Below, one piece after another: positions 8,049 through 16,272 of a stretch of 64,000 nt of DNA. A program made the position numbers and the translations under genes. The stretch comes from JANMDU01 sp031418715 (GTDB lineage Bacteria > Pseudomonadota > Gammaproteobacteria > Burkholderiales > Burkholderiaceae_C), in NCBI GenBank assembly GCA_031418715.1, contig JANOJL010000003.1, positions 68,722-132,721 on the forward strand, given 5' to 3'. Below the pieces are notes generated by a model. It worked only from the letters and a program-made list of their open reading frames with translations. It was not told the origin of the DNA and made no database searches. The stretch's first letter is position 1. Every line of letters starts with the position of its first letter.

Positions 8049-8125
8049 TGGTAGGCGCAATTGGACTCGAACCAACGACCCCCACCATGTCAAGGTGGTG
8101 CTCTAACCAGCTGAGCTATGCGCCT
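8049..8125 (-). tRNA. tRNA-Val (GAC)
   Basis: On the minus strand the 7 bp acceptor stem AGGCGCA/TGCGCCT, D-arm AGCTCAGCTGGTTAGAGC, anticodon arm CACCTTGACATGGTG with anticodon GAC, T-arm GTTGGTTCGAGTCCAAT, and an encoded CCA end (8049-8051). All arms pair well. Confidence 0.97.
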
Positions 8126-8172
8126 ATTGAAGCCCCAGATTATAGCATTGCTATCTGAGGCATTAAACGGGA

Positions 8173-9120
8173 TCAGTCGCTCGCCTGCTCTAAAAAGCGC
8201 TGCGCATCCAAAGCGGCCATACAGCCGGTGCCAGCGCTGGTGATGGCTTGGCGATAGATGTGGTCTTGTACATCGCCGGCGGCAAACACACCCGGCACAC
8301 TGGTTTGCGTGGCGAAGCCTTCTAGCCCGGTTTTGGTGACGATGTAGCCGCCCTTCATCTCGAGCTGGCCGTCAAAGATTTGCGTGTTGGGCGAATGGCC
8401 AATGGCGATGAAGCAACCTTTAAGCGTGATGTCTTCTTTGGCGCCAGTTTGTGCGTTTTTCAGGCGCACGCCGGTCACGCCCGTGCTGTCGCCCAGCACT
8501 TCATCGAGCGTGTTCCACAGCTTCAATTCGATCTTGCCTTCTTTGACCTTTTCCATCACTTTGTCGATCAGGATGGCTTCGGATTTGAATTTGTCGCGGC
8601 GGTGAATCAGATACACCTTACTGGCGATATTGCTCAAATAAAGGGCTTCTTCCACCGCCGTGTTGCCGCCGCCGACCACGCAGCAAATCTCATTTTTATA
8701 AAAGAAACCATCGCAAGTCGCGCAGCCCGAAACACCTCTGCCCATGAAGGCTTCTTCGCTGGGCAGGCCGAGGTATTTGGCCGATGCGCCGGTGGAGATG
8801 ATCAGGCTATCGCAGGTATAGCTCACGCTGTCTCCCGTGAGCGTGAATGGGCGCTTGGAGAAATCGACTTTGGTAATGTGATCAAAAATGATCTCGGTAT
8901 TAAAGCGCTTGGCATGCTCCAAGAAACGATCCATGAGTTCGGGGCCTTGCACGCCATGCACATCTGCTGGCCAATTGTCTACTTCGGTGGTGGTCATGAG
9001 TTGACCGCCTTGGGCCATGCCGGTGATGAGCACGGGGTTTAAATTGGCGCGAGCGGCGTAGACGGCGGCGGTGTAGCCGGCAGGGCCGGAACCAAGGATA
9101 AGGACTTTAGCGTGTTTCAT
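8173..9120 (-). CDS. trxB: Thioredoxin-disulfide reductase
   Basis: A 315-residue flavoprotein that reduces oxidised thioredoxin with NADPH. Seen are the FAD-binding GSGPAGYTAAVYAARA at the N-terminus, the redox-active CATC at residues 133-136, the NADPH-binding VVGGGNTAVEEALYL, and the C-terminal FAD motif GVFAAGDVQDHIYRQ. Length and motif order match the low-molecular-weight bacterial type. The gene is divergent from the Crp/Fnr gene. It runs towards the tRNA-Val gene, which is on the same strand about 50 bp downstream. Confidence 0.97.
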   Translation of the reverse strand: MKHAKVLILGSGPAGYTAAVYAARANLNPVLITGMAQGGQLMTTTEVDNWPADVHGVQGPELMDRFLEHAKRFNTEIIFDHITKVDFSKRPFTLTGDSVSYTCDSLIISTGASAKYLGLPSEEAFMGRGVSGCATCDGFFYKNEICCVVGGGNTAVEEALYLSNIASKVYLIHRRDKFKSEAILIDKVMEKVKEGKIELKLWNTLDEVLGDSTGVTGVRLKNAQTGAKEDITLKGCFIAIGHSPNTQIFDGQLEMKGGYIVTKTGLEGFATQTSVPGVFAAGDVQDHIYRQAITSAGTGCMAALDAQRFLEQASD

Positions 9121-9310
9121 GTGTGAATAGCATCAAGGGAATTGCTGTGGCGATATGGCGACGTTTGATGTACAGTCGCGGCGAGAGTGTCAAGAATTAA
9201 AGTGGATTATCGGGCGGTTTTTCGCAGGTCGCGTCGGTATCGTGAAATTCAAGACAACTTATGAATGCAATTGCACATAAAACAATCAAATGTCTGTAGA
9301 GGGACACCAC

Positions 9311-9985
9311 ATGTCAATGTTGTCAAATCTTGAGCTGATCCGCCGCGTGCCCTTGTTTGCCATGCTCACGCCTTCTCAGGCGGAGTCGGTGTCTGAAGCG
9401 GTGATCAAGCGCCGTTTCAAGCGCGGCGAACTGGTGGTGGAGCAAGGTAAAAAATCCAATGCACTTTTTATTATCCTGACCGGCCGCTGCCGCGTATTTA
9501 CCTCCGATGCCCGTGGCCGCGAGGTGATTTTGGCCAACATGCAGCCAGGCGACTACATCGGTGAAATGAGTCTGATCGACAACGAGCCGCATTCGGCTTC
9601 GGTGCGCGCGGAGGTGCAAACCGATGTGTTGATGCTGGGTCGCCTTGAGTTTGCGCGCTGCTTGCCTGAGAACACATCCATGGCTTATGCTGTGATGAAG
9701 GGCTTGGTGCAACGCCTGCGCAGCGCGGATCGCAAGATCGAATCGCTGGCTTTGATGGATGTGTATGGCCGCGTGGCGCGGGCTTTGTTGGAGGCTTCTG
9801 AGTTGAATGCCGAAGGCTTGAATATCATCAAAGACAAAGTGTCTCGGCAAGATTTGGCCAAAATGGTGGGCGCTTCGCGCGAGATGGTGAGCCGGGTGAT
9901 GAAAGATTTGGAAGAGCGCGGTTTCATTGAAACGCAATCTTCTGGCTCGGTGATCATTCGCGAACGCTTGAACGCCTTAGGCTAA
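9311..9985 (+). CDS. Crp/Fnr-family transcriptional regulator
   Basis: A 224-residue regulator. An N-terminal cyclic-nucleotide-binding jelly roll carries the phosphate-binding cassette GEMSLIDNEPHSASVRAE. A C-terminal helix-turn-helix carries VSRQDLAKMVGASREMVSRVM. There is no Fnr-type cysteine cluster, so it is of the Crp type, although cAMP binding is not proven. The frame opens at 9290, but ATG 9311 is preceded by AGAGGGA at the proper spacing and is preferred. ftsK follows 100 bp downstream on the same strand, an order I recall in related Burkholderiales. Confidence 0.88.
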   Translation: MSMLSNLELIRRVPLFAMLTPSQAESVSEAVIKRRFKRGELVVEQGKKSNALFIILTGRCRVFTSDARGREVILANMQPGDYIGEMSLIDNEPHSASVRAEVQTDVLMLGRLEFARCLPENTSMAYAVMKGLVQRLRSADRKIESLALMDVYGRVARALLEASELNAEGLNIIKDKVSRQDLAKMVGASREMVSRVMKDLEERGFIETQSSGSVIIRERLNALG

Positions 9986-10040
9986 ATCCCTGCGCTTGGC
10001 CTATCTCCGCCTTCATTCTCTGCTCTAACACAAGCCTGAA

Positions 10041-10086
10041 AGTCGCTTTTTCCGCCTTGAGCAGAAGTGCGCTATCATTTTGATAG
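10041..10086 (-). repeat. Degenerate dispersed repeat (half copy)
   Basis: On the minus strand: CTATCAAAATGATAGCGCA, then a poorly matching right half. Only the hairpin and the flanking GCGCA-like end are recognisable. It ends at the ftsK start codon. Confidence 0.4.
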
Positions 10087-12465
10087 ATGGCCTATTCTCT
10101 TGACACTCTCAATTCGCCCACGGGCGCGCGCAGCAATGCGCCTCCCTCATCCCAGATGAGCAAGCCACGGCGATTTACGCAGGAGTTGGCTCTGAGCTTG
10201 GGGGCGCTGGCCTTGGTTTTCTGGATTCTGGCCTTGCTCACGCATTCAGCCTCCGATGCGGCTTGGTCAACCTCGGGTTCAAATTTGGCTGGCGCGGGTG
10301 CTCGCAACTGGGCGGGACGCTTGGGCGCTTGGCTATCGGATGCTTCTTTTTATCTGCTGGGTTATTCGGTCTGGTGGCTGGTGGCGGCGGGCTTGCGCAC
10401 CTGGCTTTCTAGCTTGGCACGTTGGCTGCGCGGCACATCCAAGCCAGCTTCTCACAGCCGCCTCTTTTTCTGGCTCGGCATGGCTCTGCTTCTAGCGGCC
10501 AGCTGTACCTTGGAATGGACGCGCCTGTATCGCTTTGAAGCGCGTTTGCCTTCGCATTCAGGCGGTGTGCTGGGCTATGGGCTGGGCGCGATGTCGATTC
10601 AATGGCTGGGCTTCAATGGCTCAGCCTTGCTGGCGATAGTGATGGGTTTGCTGGGTGCTGCTTGGGCGCTTCGCTTTTCATGGAGTGCATGGGCGGAGAG
10701 CTTAGGTGGCTTCATTCTGAATTGGATTGAAAAACGCCGCGAGAAGAAAGAAAAAGCACAAGATTTGGCCTTTGGCACGCAGGCCGCACGCGAGCGCGAG
10801 GAAACTGTGAACGTCGAGCGGGCGGAGAGCGAAGAGCTGCATGTCGCGCCGATGATTTTCCCCAAAGCAGCGCCATTGCAGATTGAGCCTGTGTTGACCG
10901 ATATGTTTGTCGATGTACCCACGAGTACGCGCGTGGCCAAGGAGCGGCAAAAAGGTTTGTTTGTGGAGCTGCCTGATAGCAAGCTGCCGCAGGTGGATTT
11001 GCTGGATGGTGCACCAGTTGGCAGACAAGAAACCGTATCGTCCGAAACGCTGGAGATGACTTCTCGCTTGATCGAGAAAAAGCTGAAGGATTTTGGCGTG
11101 AGCGTACAAGTAGTGGCAGCGATGCCAGGCCCTGTGATCACGCGCTACGAGATTGAGCCTGCAACGGGTGTGAAGGGTTCGCAGATTGTGGGCTTGGCGA
11201 AAGATTTGGCGCGTTCGCTCTCGCTCGTTTCTATTCGTGTCGTTGAGACAATTCCTGGCAAAAACTTTATGGCTCTTGAGTTGCCCAATGCCAGGCGCCA
11301 GACGATTCGCCTGTCCGAGATTCTTGGCTCACAGGTCTACAACGATGCAAAATCCATGCTCACGATGGGTTTGGGCAAAGACATCATTGGCAACCCGGTG
11401 GTGGCTGATTTGGCTAAGATGCCGCATTGCTTGGTGGCAGGAACGACCGGCTCTGGTAAGTCAGTGGGCATCAATGCCACGATTCTCTCTCTCTTATACA
11501 AAGCCGAAGCGCGCGATGTCCGCCTGCTGCTGATTGATCCGAAGATGCTGGAGATGAGCGTGTATGAAGGCATTCCGCATTTGCTCTGCCCTGTCGTCAC
11601 CGATATGCGGCAAGCTGCACACGGCTTGAATTGGTGCGTCATGGAGATGGAGCGGCGCTACAAGCTGATGAGTAAGCTGGGTGTTCGAAATCTCGCGGGC
11701 TACAACGTGAAGATTGACGATGCGAAATCACGCGAAGAATTCATCTACAACCCGTTTTCCCTCACGCCGGATTCGCCTGAGCCACTGGAGAGATTGCCGC
11801 ATATCGTGGTGGTGATTGACGAGCTGGCAGATTTGATGATGGTGGTGGGCAAGAAGATTGAAGAACTGATTGCGCGGCTGGCGCAGAAGGCGCGTGCTGC
11901 AGGTATTCATTTGATTTTGGCGACGCAGCGCCCGAGTGTGGACGTGATAACGGGCCTGATCAAAGCGAATATTCCGACCCGTATTGCCTTCCAAGTGAGC
12001 AGCAAGATCGACAGCCGCACCATCCTCGATCAAATGGGCGCAGAAGCCCTGCTGGGCATGGGCGACATGCTCTATATGCCTTCGGGCACTGGCTTTCCTG
12101 TGCGCGTACACGGCGCGTTTGTGAGCGATGAGGAAGTGCATCGCGTCGTGGCTTATCTCAAATCACAAGGCCCACCAAACTACATTGAAGGCGTGCTGGA
12201 AGGCGGAACTGTTGACGATGAAGACGGTCTATCCCTCGATGGCTTGACCGGCGGCTCTTCAGGTGAGAAAGATCCGCTTTACGACAAAGCTGTGGAGATT
12301 GTTTTGAAAAACCAAAAAGCCAGTATTTCCCTCGTGCAACGCCATTTGGCGATTGGCTACAACAAAGCCGCCAATTTGCTCGAGGCCATGGAAAGAGCAG
12401 GTTTGGTCACATCCATGAACGGGCGCGGACAGCGTGAGATTTTGGTGCCACAGCGCAGTGAATAA
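10087..12465 (+). CDS. ftsK: DNA translocase FtsK
   Basis: A 792-residue septal DNA pump that clears and aligns the dif region at division. The N-terminus has about four membrane segments (residues about 35-220). A short linker, rich in charged residues (about 220-310), is followed by the RecA-like motor with Walker A GTTGSGKSVGINA (near residue 451) and Walker B IVVVIDELADLMMV. The C-terminal winged-helix gamma domain, which reads KOPS sites, is complete (DPLYDKAVEIVLKNQKASIS to GRGQREILV). Length is normal for the Gram-negative short-linker form. It precedes lolA, which is probably cotranscribed. Confidence 0.96.
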   Translation: MAYSLDTLNSPTGARSNAPPSSQMSKPRRFTQELALSLGALALVFWILALLTHSASDAAWSTSGSNLAGAGARNWAGRLGAWLSDASFYLLGYSVWWLVAAGLRTWLSSLARWLRGTSKPASHSRLFFWLGMALLLAASCTLEWTRLYRFEARLPSHSGGVLGYGLGAMSIQWLGFNGSALLAIVMGLLGAAWALRFSWSAWAESLGGFILNWIEKRREKKEKAQDLAFGTQAAREREETVNVERAESEELHVAPMIFPKAAPLQIEPVLTDMFVDVPTSTRVAKERQKGLFVELPDSKLPQVDLLDGAPVGRQETVSSETLEMTSRLIEKKLKDFGVSVQVVAAMPGPVITRYEIEPATGVKGSQIVGLAKDLARSLSLVSIRVVETIPGKNFMALELPNARRQTIRLSEILGSQVYNDAKSMLTMGLGKDIIGNPVVADLAKMPHCLVAGTTGSGKSVGINATILSLLYKAEARDVRLLLIDPKMLEMSVYEGIPHLLCPVVTDMRQAAHGLNWCVMEMERRYKLMSKLGVRNLAGYNVKIDDAKSREEFIYNPFSLTPDSPEPLERLPHIVVVIDELADLMMVVGKKIEELIARLAQKARAAGIHLILATQRPSVDVITGLIKANIPTRIAFQVSSKIDSRTILDQMGAEALLGMGDMLYMPSGTGFPVRVHGAFVSDEEVHRVVAYLKSQGPPNYIEGVLEGGTVDDEDGLSLDGLTGGSSGEKDPLYDKAVEIVLKNQKASISLVQRHLAIGYNKAANLLEAMERAGLVTSMNGRGQREILVPQRSE

Positions 12466-12504
12466 GCCGCGAAACAACGGCGTTTGCACAATGGGAGCGA
12501 ACTG

Positions 12505-13161
12505 ATGAGACAACTTTTAAGGCCACTGGCTACTACGCTTTTGATAGCGCTTTACGCAGGATCTATAACGGCTAACGGCATAGAAAGCTTAGAAAACTTC
12601 GTGAAAACCGTGAAATCTGGCAAATCCGAGTTCACGCAAACCGTAACCTCCCCTGCCCGCGCTGGCGAGGCGATGAGCCCAGCCCCGCGCATCAAAACCT
12701 CCAGCGGCAGCTTTGAATTTCTGCGCCCCGGCAAATTCAAATTCCAATACAAAAAACCGTTTGAACAGCTCATCTTGGCCGACGGCACCAACCTGTGGAT
12801 TTACGATGCTGACTTGAATCAAGCTACCCAGCGCAAACAATCCACCGCATTTGCCAACACGCCGGTTGCCCTGATCGCCTCTTCCACCGATTTATCCGCA
12901 CTGCGCAACGAATTTAGCCTCGAAAACGCCCCCAGCAGCGACGGCCTGAACTGGGTCAGCGCACGCCCCAAAGCCGCAGACAGCACCCTACAAACCGTGC
13001 GCATCGGCTTCAAAGGCGACGCCCTGCATCAGCTCGACATCACGGACAGCTTCGGCCAACGCAGCGTGATTAGCTTTAATGCTATGCAGATCAACACAGC
13101 ATTGCCCGCAAGCAGTTTTCAATTCACGCCACCACCCAAGGCAGAGCTGCTCAAGCAGTGA
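12505..13161 (+). CDS. lolA: Outer-membrane lipoprotein carrier protein LolA
   Basis: A 218-residue periplasmic chaperone that carries lipoproteins from LolCDE to LolB. The mature part shows the LolA pattern: GKSEFTQTV, SSGSFEFLRPGKFKFQYKKP and the LILADGTNLWIYDADLNQAT strand. ATG 12505 is preceded by GGGAGCGAACTG; an upstream in-frame ATG at 12484 is less likely. The signal peptide (residues 1 to about 26) is unusual: codons 9-28 coincide with a copy of the dispersed repeat, so the export signal is largely made of repeat sequence. rarA, often downstream in related species, is absent here. Confidence 0.93.
   Translation: MRQLLRPLATTLLIALYAGSITANGIESLENFVKTVKSGKSEFTQTVTSPARAGEAMSPAPRIKTSSGSFEFLRPGKFKFQYKKPFEQLILADGTNLWIYDADLNQATQRKQSTAFANTPVALIASSTDLSALRNEFSLENAPSSDGLNWVSARPKAADSTLQTVRIGFKGDALHQLDITDSFGQRSVISFNAMQINTALPASSFQFTPPPKAELLKQ
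12529..12588 (+). repeat. Dispersed repeat inside the lolA signal-peptide region (copy 5)
   Basis: GCTACTACGCTTTTGATAGC, TTTACGCAGGATCTATAACGGC, AACGGCATAGAAAGC (spaced as in the consensus). It is read in frame as a hydrophobic stretch ending near the predicted cleavage site. Confidence 0.75.
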
Positions 13162-13177
13162 AATTGAGCGCTCACTT

Positions 13178-13241
13178 GCTATTAATTCAGTAGCAAACTT
13201 TACTTATTTTATAACGAGTACTGCCCGATTTCTCTTCAAAA
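13178..13241 (+). repeat. Dispersed repeat, copy 6
   Basis: GCTATTAATTCAGTAGCAAA, then TTATTTTATAACGAG, then GCCCGATTTCTCTTCAAAAT. It lies 16 bp after the lolA stop. Confidence 0.8.
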
Positions 13242-13291
13242 TCTGCTGCCAAGCGTGCCTCTATGCGTTTGACATGCCAGATCATTTCCGA

Positions 13292-13456
13292 TCAGCGCAC
13301 AACGCGCAGCAGTGCCAATGCATTACCGCGGAGCGCGGCGGCATCGCCCTGTGAGAGGCCACGTGATTCGGCAGCGCGCTCGAGCAATTGGCGTGCAGCA
13401 CCCGCGTTGTTGCGGCGGTTCAGGAGGGAGGCGAAAAATGTCTTCAAGGCGTTCAT
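13292..13456 (-). CDS. Small hypothetical protein, 54 residues
   Basis: A small reading frame starting MNALKTFFASLLNRR and continuing with an Ala/Leu/Arg-rich amphipathic part (ARQLLERAAESRGLS), ending ALLRVVR. The codon use is like that of neighbouring genes and the composition suggests a helical, basic, possibly membrane-associated or nucleic-acid-binding peptide. It recalls the small Arg-rich proteins (DUF1127/YjiS-like) of proteobacteria but lacks their clear core motif. A GGGTAAACCC palindrome lies 76-93 bp upstream. No family can be named. Confidence 0.55.
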   Translation of the reverse strand: MNALKTFFASLLNRRNNAGAARQLLERAAESRGLSQGDAAALRGNALALLRVVR

Positions 13457-13531
13457 GGTGTTCTTTCACAAGACCTGTTGCTGCGTTCGGAATGAAGCAA
13501 TACAGCAGGTAAAAACTCAATGACTGTAGAA

Positions 13532-13549
13532 TAAGGGTAAACCCTATTA
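13532..13549. promoter_or_regulatory. Palindrome upstream of the 54-residue gene
   Basis: TAAGGGTAAACCCTATTA is a near-perfect palindrome (AGGGT-AA-ACCCT core). It could be an operator for the leftward small gene. Inference only. Confidence 0.35.
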
Positions 13550-13692
13550 ATGCAAACCCTTGACTATGCATTCCTTGCATAAAGCCGCTCTGGACGCACA
13601 TAACCGAGTCCCTCCTCTAAACCTCATCACGATCAAAACAGGATCATAGAGCGCAGGATTCATACCGCCATGGCAAGAACCGATTCAAGCAT

Positions 13693-13717
13693 TAAAAAAG
13701 CCACCCGAAGGTGGCTT
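13693..13717 (-). terminator. Rho-independent terminator after the 13.8-14.7 kb lipoprotein gene
   Basis: On the minus strand AAGCCACC, TTCG loop, GGTGGCTT, followed by TTTTT. It is 36 bp beyond the stop codon. Confidence 0.85.
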
Positions 13718-13753
13718 GATCTATAGCTGGCCAATCGCCAGCTAGGCAGATTC

Positions 13754-14689
13754 TTACAGGTTGTTGCCGCCGTTAAAACTGAATCTGCGGCCATTTCCTG
13801 CGTTGCTTGAAGGATTCGCATAGCGGGTGTATCGCACATCAATGTTGTCGTACTGGAATTCAATCTCCTTATCGCCATTGGAGTAGAGATATTCTTCGTA
13901 ATAGCCATCGACAACTGCGCCAGGCAGGGGCAATGCGAATGCCACCGGGGTGTGCGTACTTGGGTTGAGCGAATTACCTTGCCCAAATTGCGCCGTATCT
14001 AGGTTAAAGCTGATGAATTGAGCGAAGGTGCCCGTGCGGCCCGAATCCCAGCTCACAATGCTGCCGGTTTGCGTGTAAGAACCGTTATTGTTCACACTGA
14101 GAGCCACAGTCCCGGTGCTGCCCGTAACAATATTGCTGACCACACGCGCTTGGCTCAATGGCTGCTCAAGCGTCATGGTGGCCGTTGTGGGGCCTACCGT
14201 GCAAGAGTCAGAGTTGTATGCGGCACCAGAGGCTGGATAACTGGCGAACCCACTGTTGTTGTACATGTACATATATCTGGCATCTGCCGTACTGTAGTCC
14301 ACTTCAAGATAAGTGCTTGAACCAGCGTCGCCGTAGACTTGGCGGTAATTGGTGTCTGCAAAGTTGATGCGTCCCAACTCAGCGACCGTGGCCGTGCCCA
14401 GCGCGCCGGAAAACACCATATCGCCGTTGCTTGAAATAACAAGCGTTGCCGATGTGATGGGGGTATTACCCACACCCACATAGCGCGCGCAACCCGATAA
14501 GGCAAAACTCTTTGAAGCTTCGCCCGTGGGCACAAACATATTGGCGCTAGCAAATGGCGATTCTGCTCGAACGGGTGGCTGGACACCCCCGCCCCCACCG
14601 GCAGCGGTTGTATCCCCACCACCACCGCAAGCGGCAAGCACAGCCGCAGCGCAAGCCACAAGCCAAGATTTATAAAAAGATGAATGCAT
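13754..14689 (-). CDS. Hypothetical lipoprotein
   Basis: A 311-residue secreted protein with a lipoprotein signal (lipobox LAAC, then a Gly-rich linker). The rest is rich in Ser, Thr, Gly, Asn and Tyr with alternating beta-strand patterns, and has two cysteines (in SGCARYVG and SDSCTVGP) that could form a disulfide. I recognise no family. It forms its own unit with a good terminator. Two direct copies of a GTGAAATATTCCCAAAT motif lie 126-166 bp upstream, and a related motif lies in front of the DUF6502-DUF5666 operon. The two units may therefore be coregulated. Confidence 0.7.
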   Translation of the reverse strand: MHSSFYKSWLVACAAAVLAACGGGGDTTAAGGGGGVQPPVRAESPFASANMFVPTGEASKSFALSGCARYVGVGNTPITSATLVISSNGDMVFSGALGTATVAELGRINFADTNYRQVYGDAGSSTYLEVDYSTADARYMYMYNNSGFASYPASGAAYNSDSCTVGPTTATMTLEQPLSQARVVSNIVTGSTGTVALSVNNNGSYTQTGSIVSWDSGRTGTFAQFISFNLDTAQFGQGNSLNPSTHTPVAFALPLPGAVVDGYYEEYLYSNGDKEIEFQYDNIDVRYTRYANPSSNAGNGRRFSFNGGNNL

Positions 14690-14814
14690 GGCAATCCTTT
14701 GAGTAAGTGAATGAAAACTGGGTTGGCCTTGTTGACAAACCGCAGCGCAATATTAATCGCGCAACGAGTAAAAATACCATTTACCCATGCCTCTTACCTA
14801 TGAAAAACACAATA

Positions 14815-14855
14815 TTTGTGAAATATTCCCAAATTTATGTGAAATATTCCCAAAT
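14815..14855. promoter_or_regulatory. Two direct copies of a TGTGAAATATTCCCAAAT motif
   Basis: Copies at 14815-14834 and 14836-14855 have a 21 bp period, close to two helical turns. They lie upstream of the leftward lipoprotein gene. A third, slightly diverged copy is at 17342-17366. The rest of the 374 bp gap (14690-15063) shows no gene. Confidence 0.5.
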
Positions 14856-15063
14856 CTTTGAGCTCCAAAGAAGCCTTGTAAATCAAGCAGGCGCAGCGAT
14901 GCTGCGTCGATCACACGATGCAGATTTCTTGATTTGATGTTTCGGCGAGGTCTGTCGCCAAGCGCATCCTATGGCCATGGCATAGCCCGCGCGCGCACAT
15001 GCGCACGCACGCCTGAGACGATTCGTCGCTTCAGGGCAAGAGAGATACCGCCGCGGTGGCGGC

Positions 15064-16272
15064 TTATTTGCGCTCGATGCTGGTGGCTACAACCAGACCG
15101 TCTTTTTTGACCCCAACGATGCGCACGCGCATGCCCGCGCGCAGGCCATCGAGCGCGACTTCATAGACAGGGATAACGGCAAGTCCAGTCGCGTCAAAGC
15201 GTTGCCCGCGTACGGTGATATTGCCGATACCAGCCATCGCTTCGATCACGCCTTCCACATCCACGGTTTTGAGTTCTTGCTCTGTGATGATCTTCACTTG
15301 GCTGGCAAGCAGCACACCACTGCTCCACTCGCCCTGCACCTGAATGCGCATGCCTTGCGTGATGGTTGTGCCTGCTGGCAAGACGCTGGCGCTGCTGATA
15401 TCCACCACGCTGGCGCCTAGGGTCAAGCGCGTGCCCGAAATGTTTGACACGATGCCTTGGGATTCTGCGTAACCGGCGCTCAGCGCGGTGCTGCCGGCTT
15501 CGGCCAGCAAGGTGGTTTGAGTGACAGTCAACACCACAGGGCCCGTACCGCTCAATGTGCCCTGCACGCGGACCAACTGGCCATCCATCAAGCCATCGGG
15601 CACATTAGCCAGCGTCAGGCCATTGAGCGTCCATTGGCCTCTGCTCAAAATGGCTTTGCCTGTGCTCACGGTTTCCAGCGTCGGCTTCAGGAGCTCCAGC
15701 CGGGTGACCGTCCACTGCGTGAAATCAACACTGCTGGGCAAGCCCCAGGCCTTGACTACAGAATCGCTGCGCAAACCAGCGAGAGACTCAACGCCAACGA
15801 ACACCGTGCCCGCATCCACCACCAGCGTCATGCCCGCCACGGTGATCGTGCCCGGTAATTGGATGTTGCTCACGACTCCCTGAGCAGCAGACCAAATTTC
15901 AATGCTGTTGGCTGCGCCCGAGGTGATGGCGGTGGGTGATACGCTTGAAGTCGTAGTTGCGAGCGTGCCCAGCACTTTAGCAGTCATGCCTAGCCGCAGA
16001 GCGCCGGGGTCGCCCGGCAAATCATCAAGGCGCACATCAGCGCCCGAATCTTCAAAACGGATGCCGTTGACAATCACGCTGCCAAAGCCTCTCACAGGCC
16101 CCATGGCGGTAACGGACGTCGGGCCGACAATGCCCGTGCCGCCCGTGCCAGGGAGAAACGCAGTGATCGTGCCACCTCCGCAACTGCTCAACAAAATAAA
16201 CGCCAGCCCACAGACGGCTTGGCTCGCAAACCGATGCAATCGTTGGCTGCCCAACACAGAAGTGAGATTCAT
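15064..16272 (-). CDS. DUF5666-domain lipoprotein
   Basis: A 402-residue predicted lipoprotein (lipobox LLSSC followed by GGG). It consists of repeated small beta domains of the DUF5666 type, each with a GxVxNI/GxVxGxxL-like start and a LRxGMxVRVxG end. Examples are GFGSVIVNGIRFEDSGADV with LRLGMTAKVLG, AQGVVSNIQLPGTITVAG, ESQGIVSNISGTRLTLG, and VEGVIEAMAGIGNITVRG with LRAGMRVRIVG. The function is unknown. Its ATG overlaps the stop of the DUF6502 gene by 4 bp, so translation is coupled. Confidence 0.85.
   Translation of the reverse strand: MNLTSVLGSQRLHRFASQAVCGLAFILLSSCGGGTITAFLPGTGGTGIVGPTSVTAMGPVRGFGSVIVNGIRFEDSGADVRLDDLPGDPGALRLGMTAKVLGTLATTTSSVSPTAITSGAANSIEIWSAAQGVVSNIQLPGTITVAGMTLVVDAGTVFVGVESLAGLRSDSVVKAWGLPSSVDFTQWTVTRLELLKPTLETVSTGKAILSRGQWTLNGLTLANVPDGLMDGQLVRVQGTLSGTGPVVLTVTQTTLLAEAGSTALSAGYAESQGIVSNISGTRLTLGASVVDISSASVLPAGTTITQGMRIQVQGEWSSGVLLASQVKIITEQELKTVDVEGVIEAMAGIGNITVRGQRFDATGLAVIPVYEVALDGLRAGMRVRIVGVKKDGLVVATSIERK

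Noticed and set aside
8135..8160. Dispersed-repeat copy between tRNA-Val and trxB
   Set aside because: Only a short ATAGCATTGCTAT palindrome is visible; the diagnostic right half is absent.
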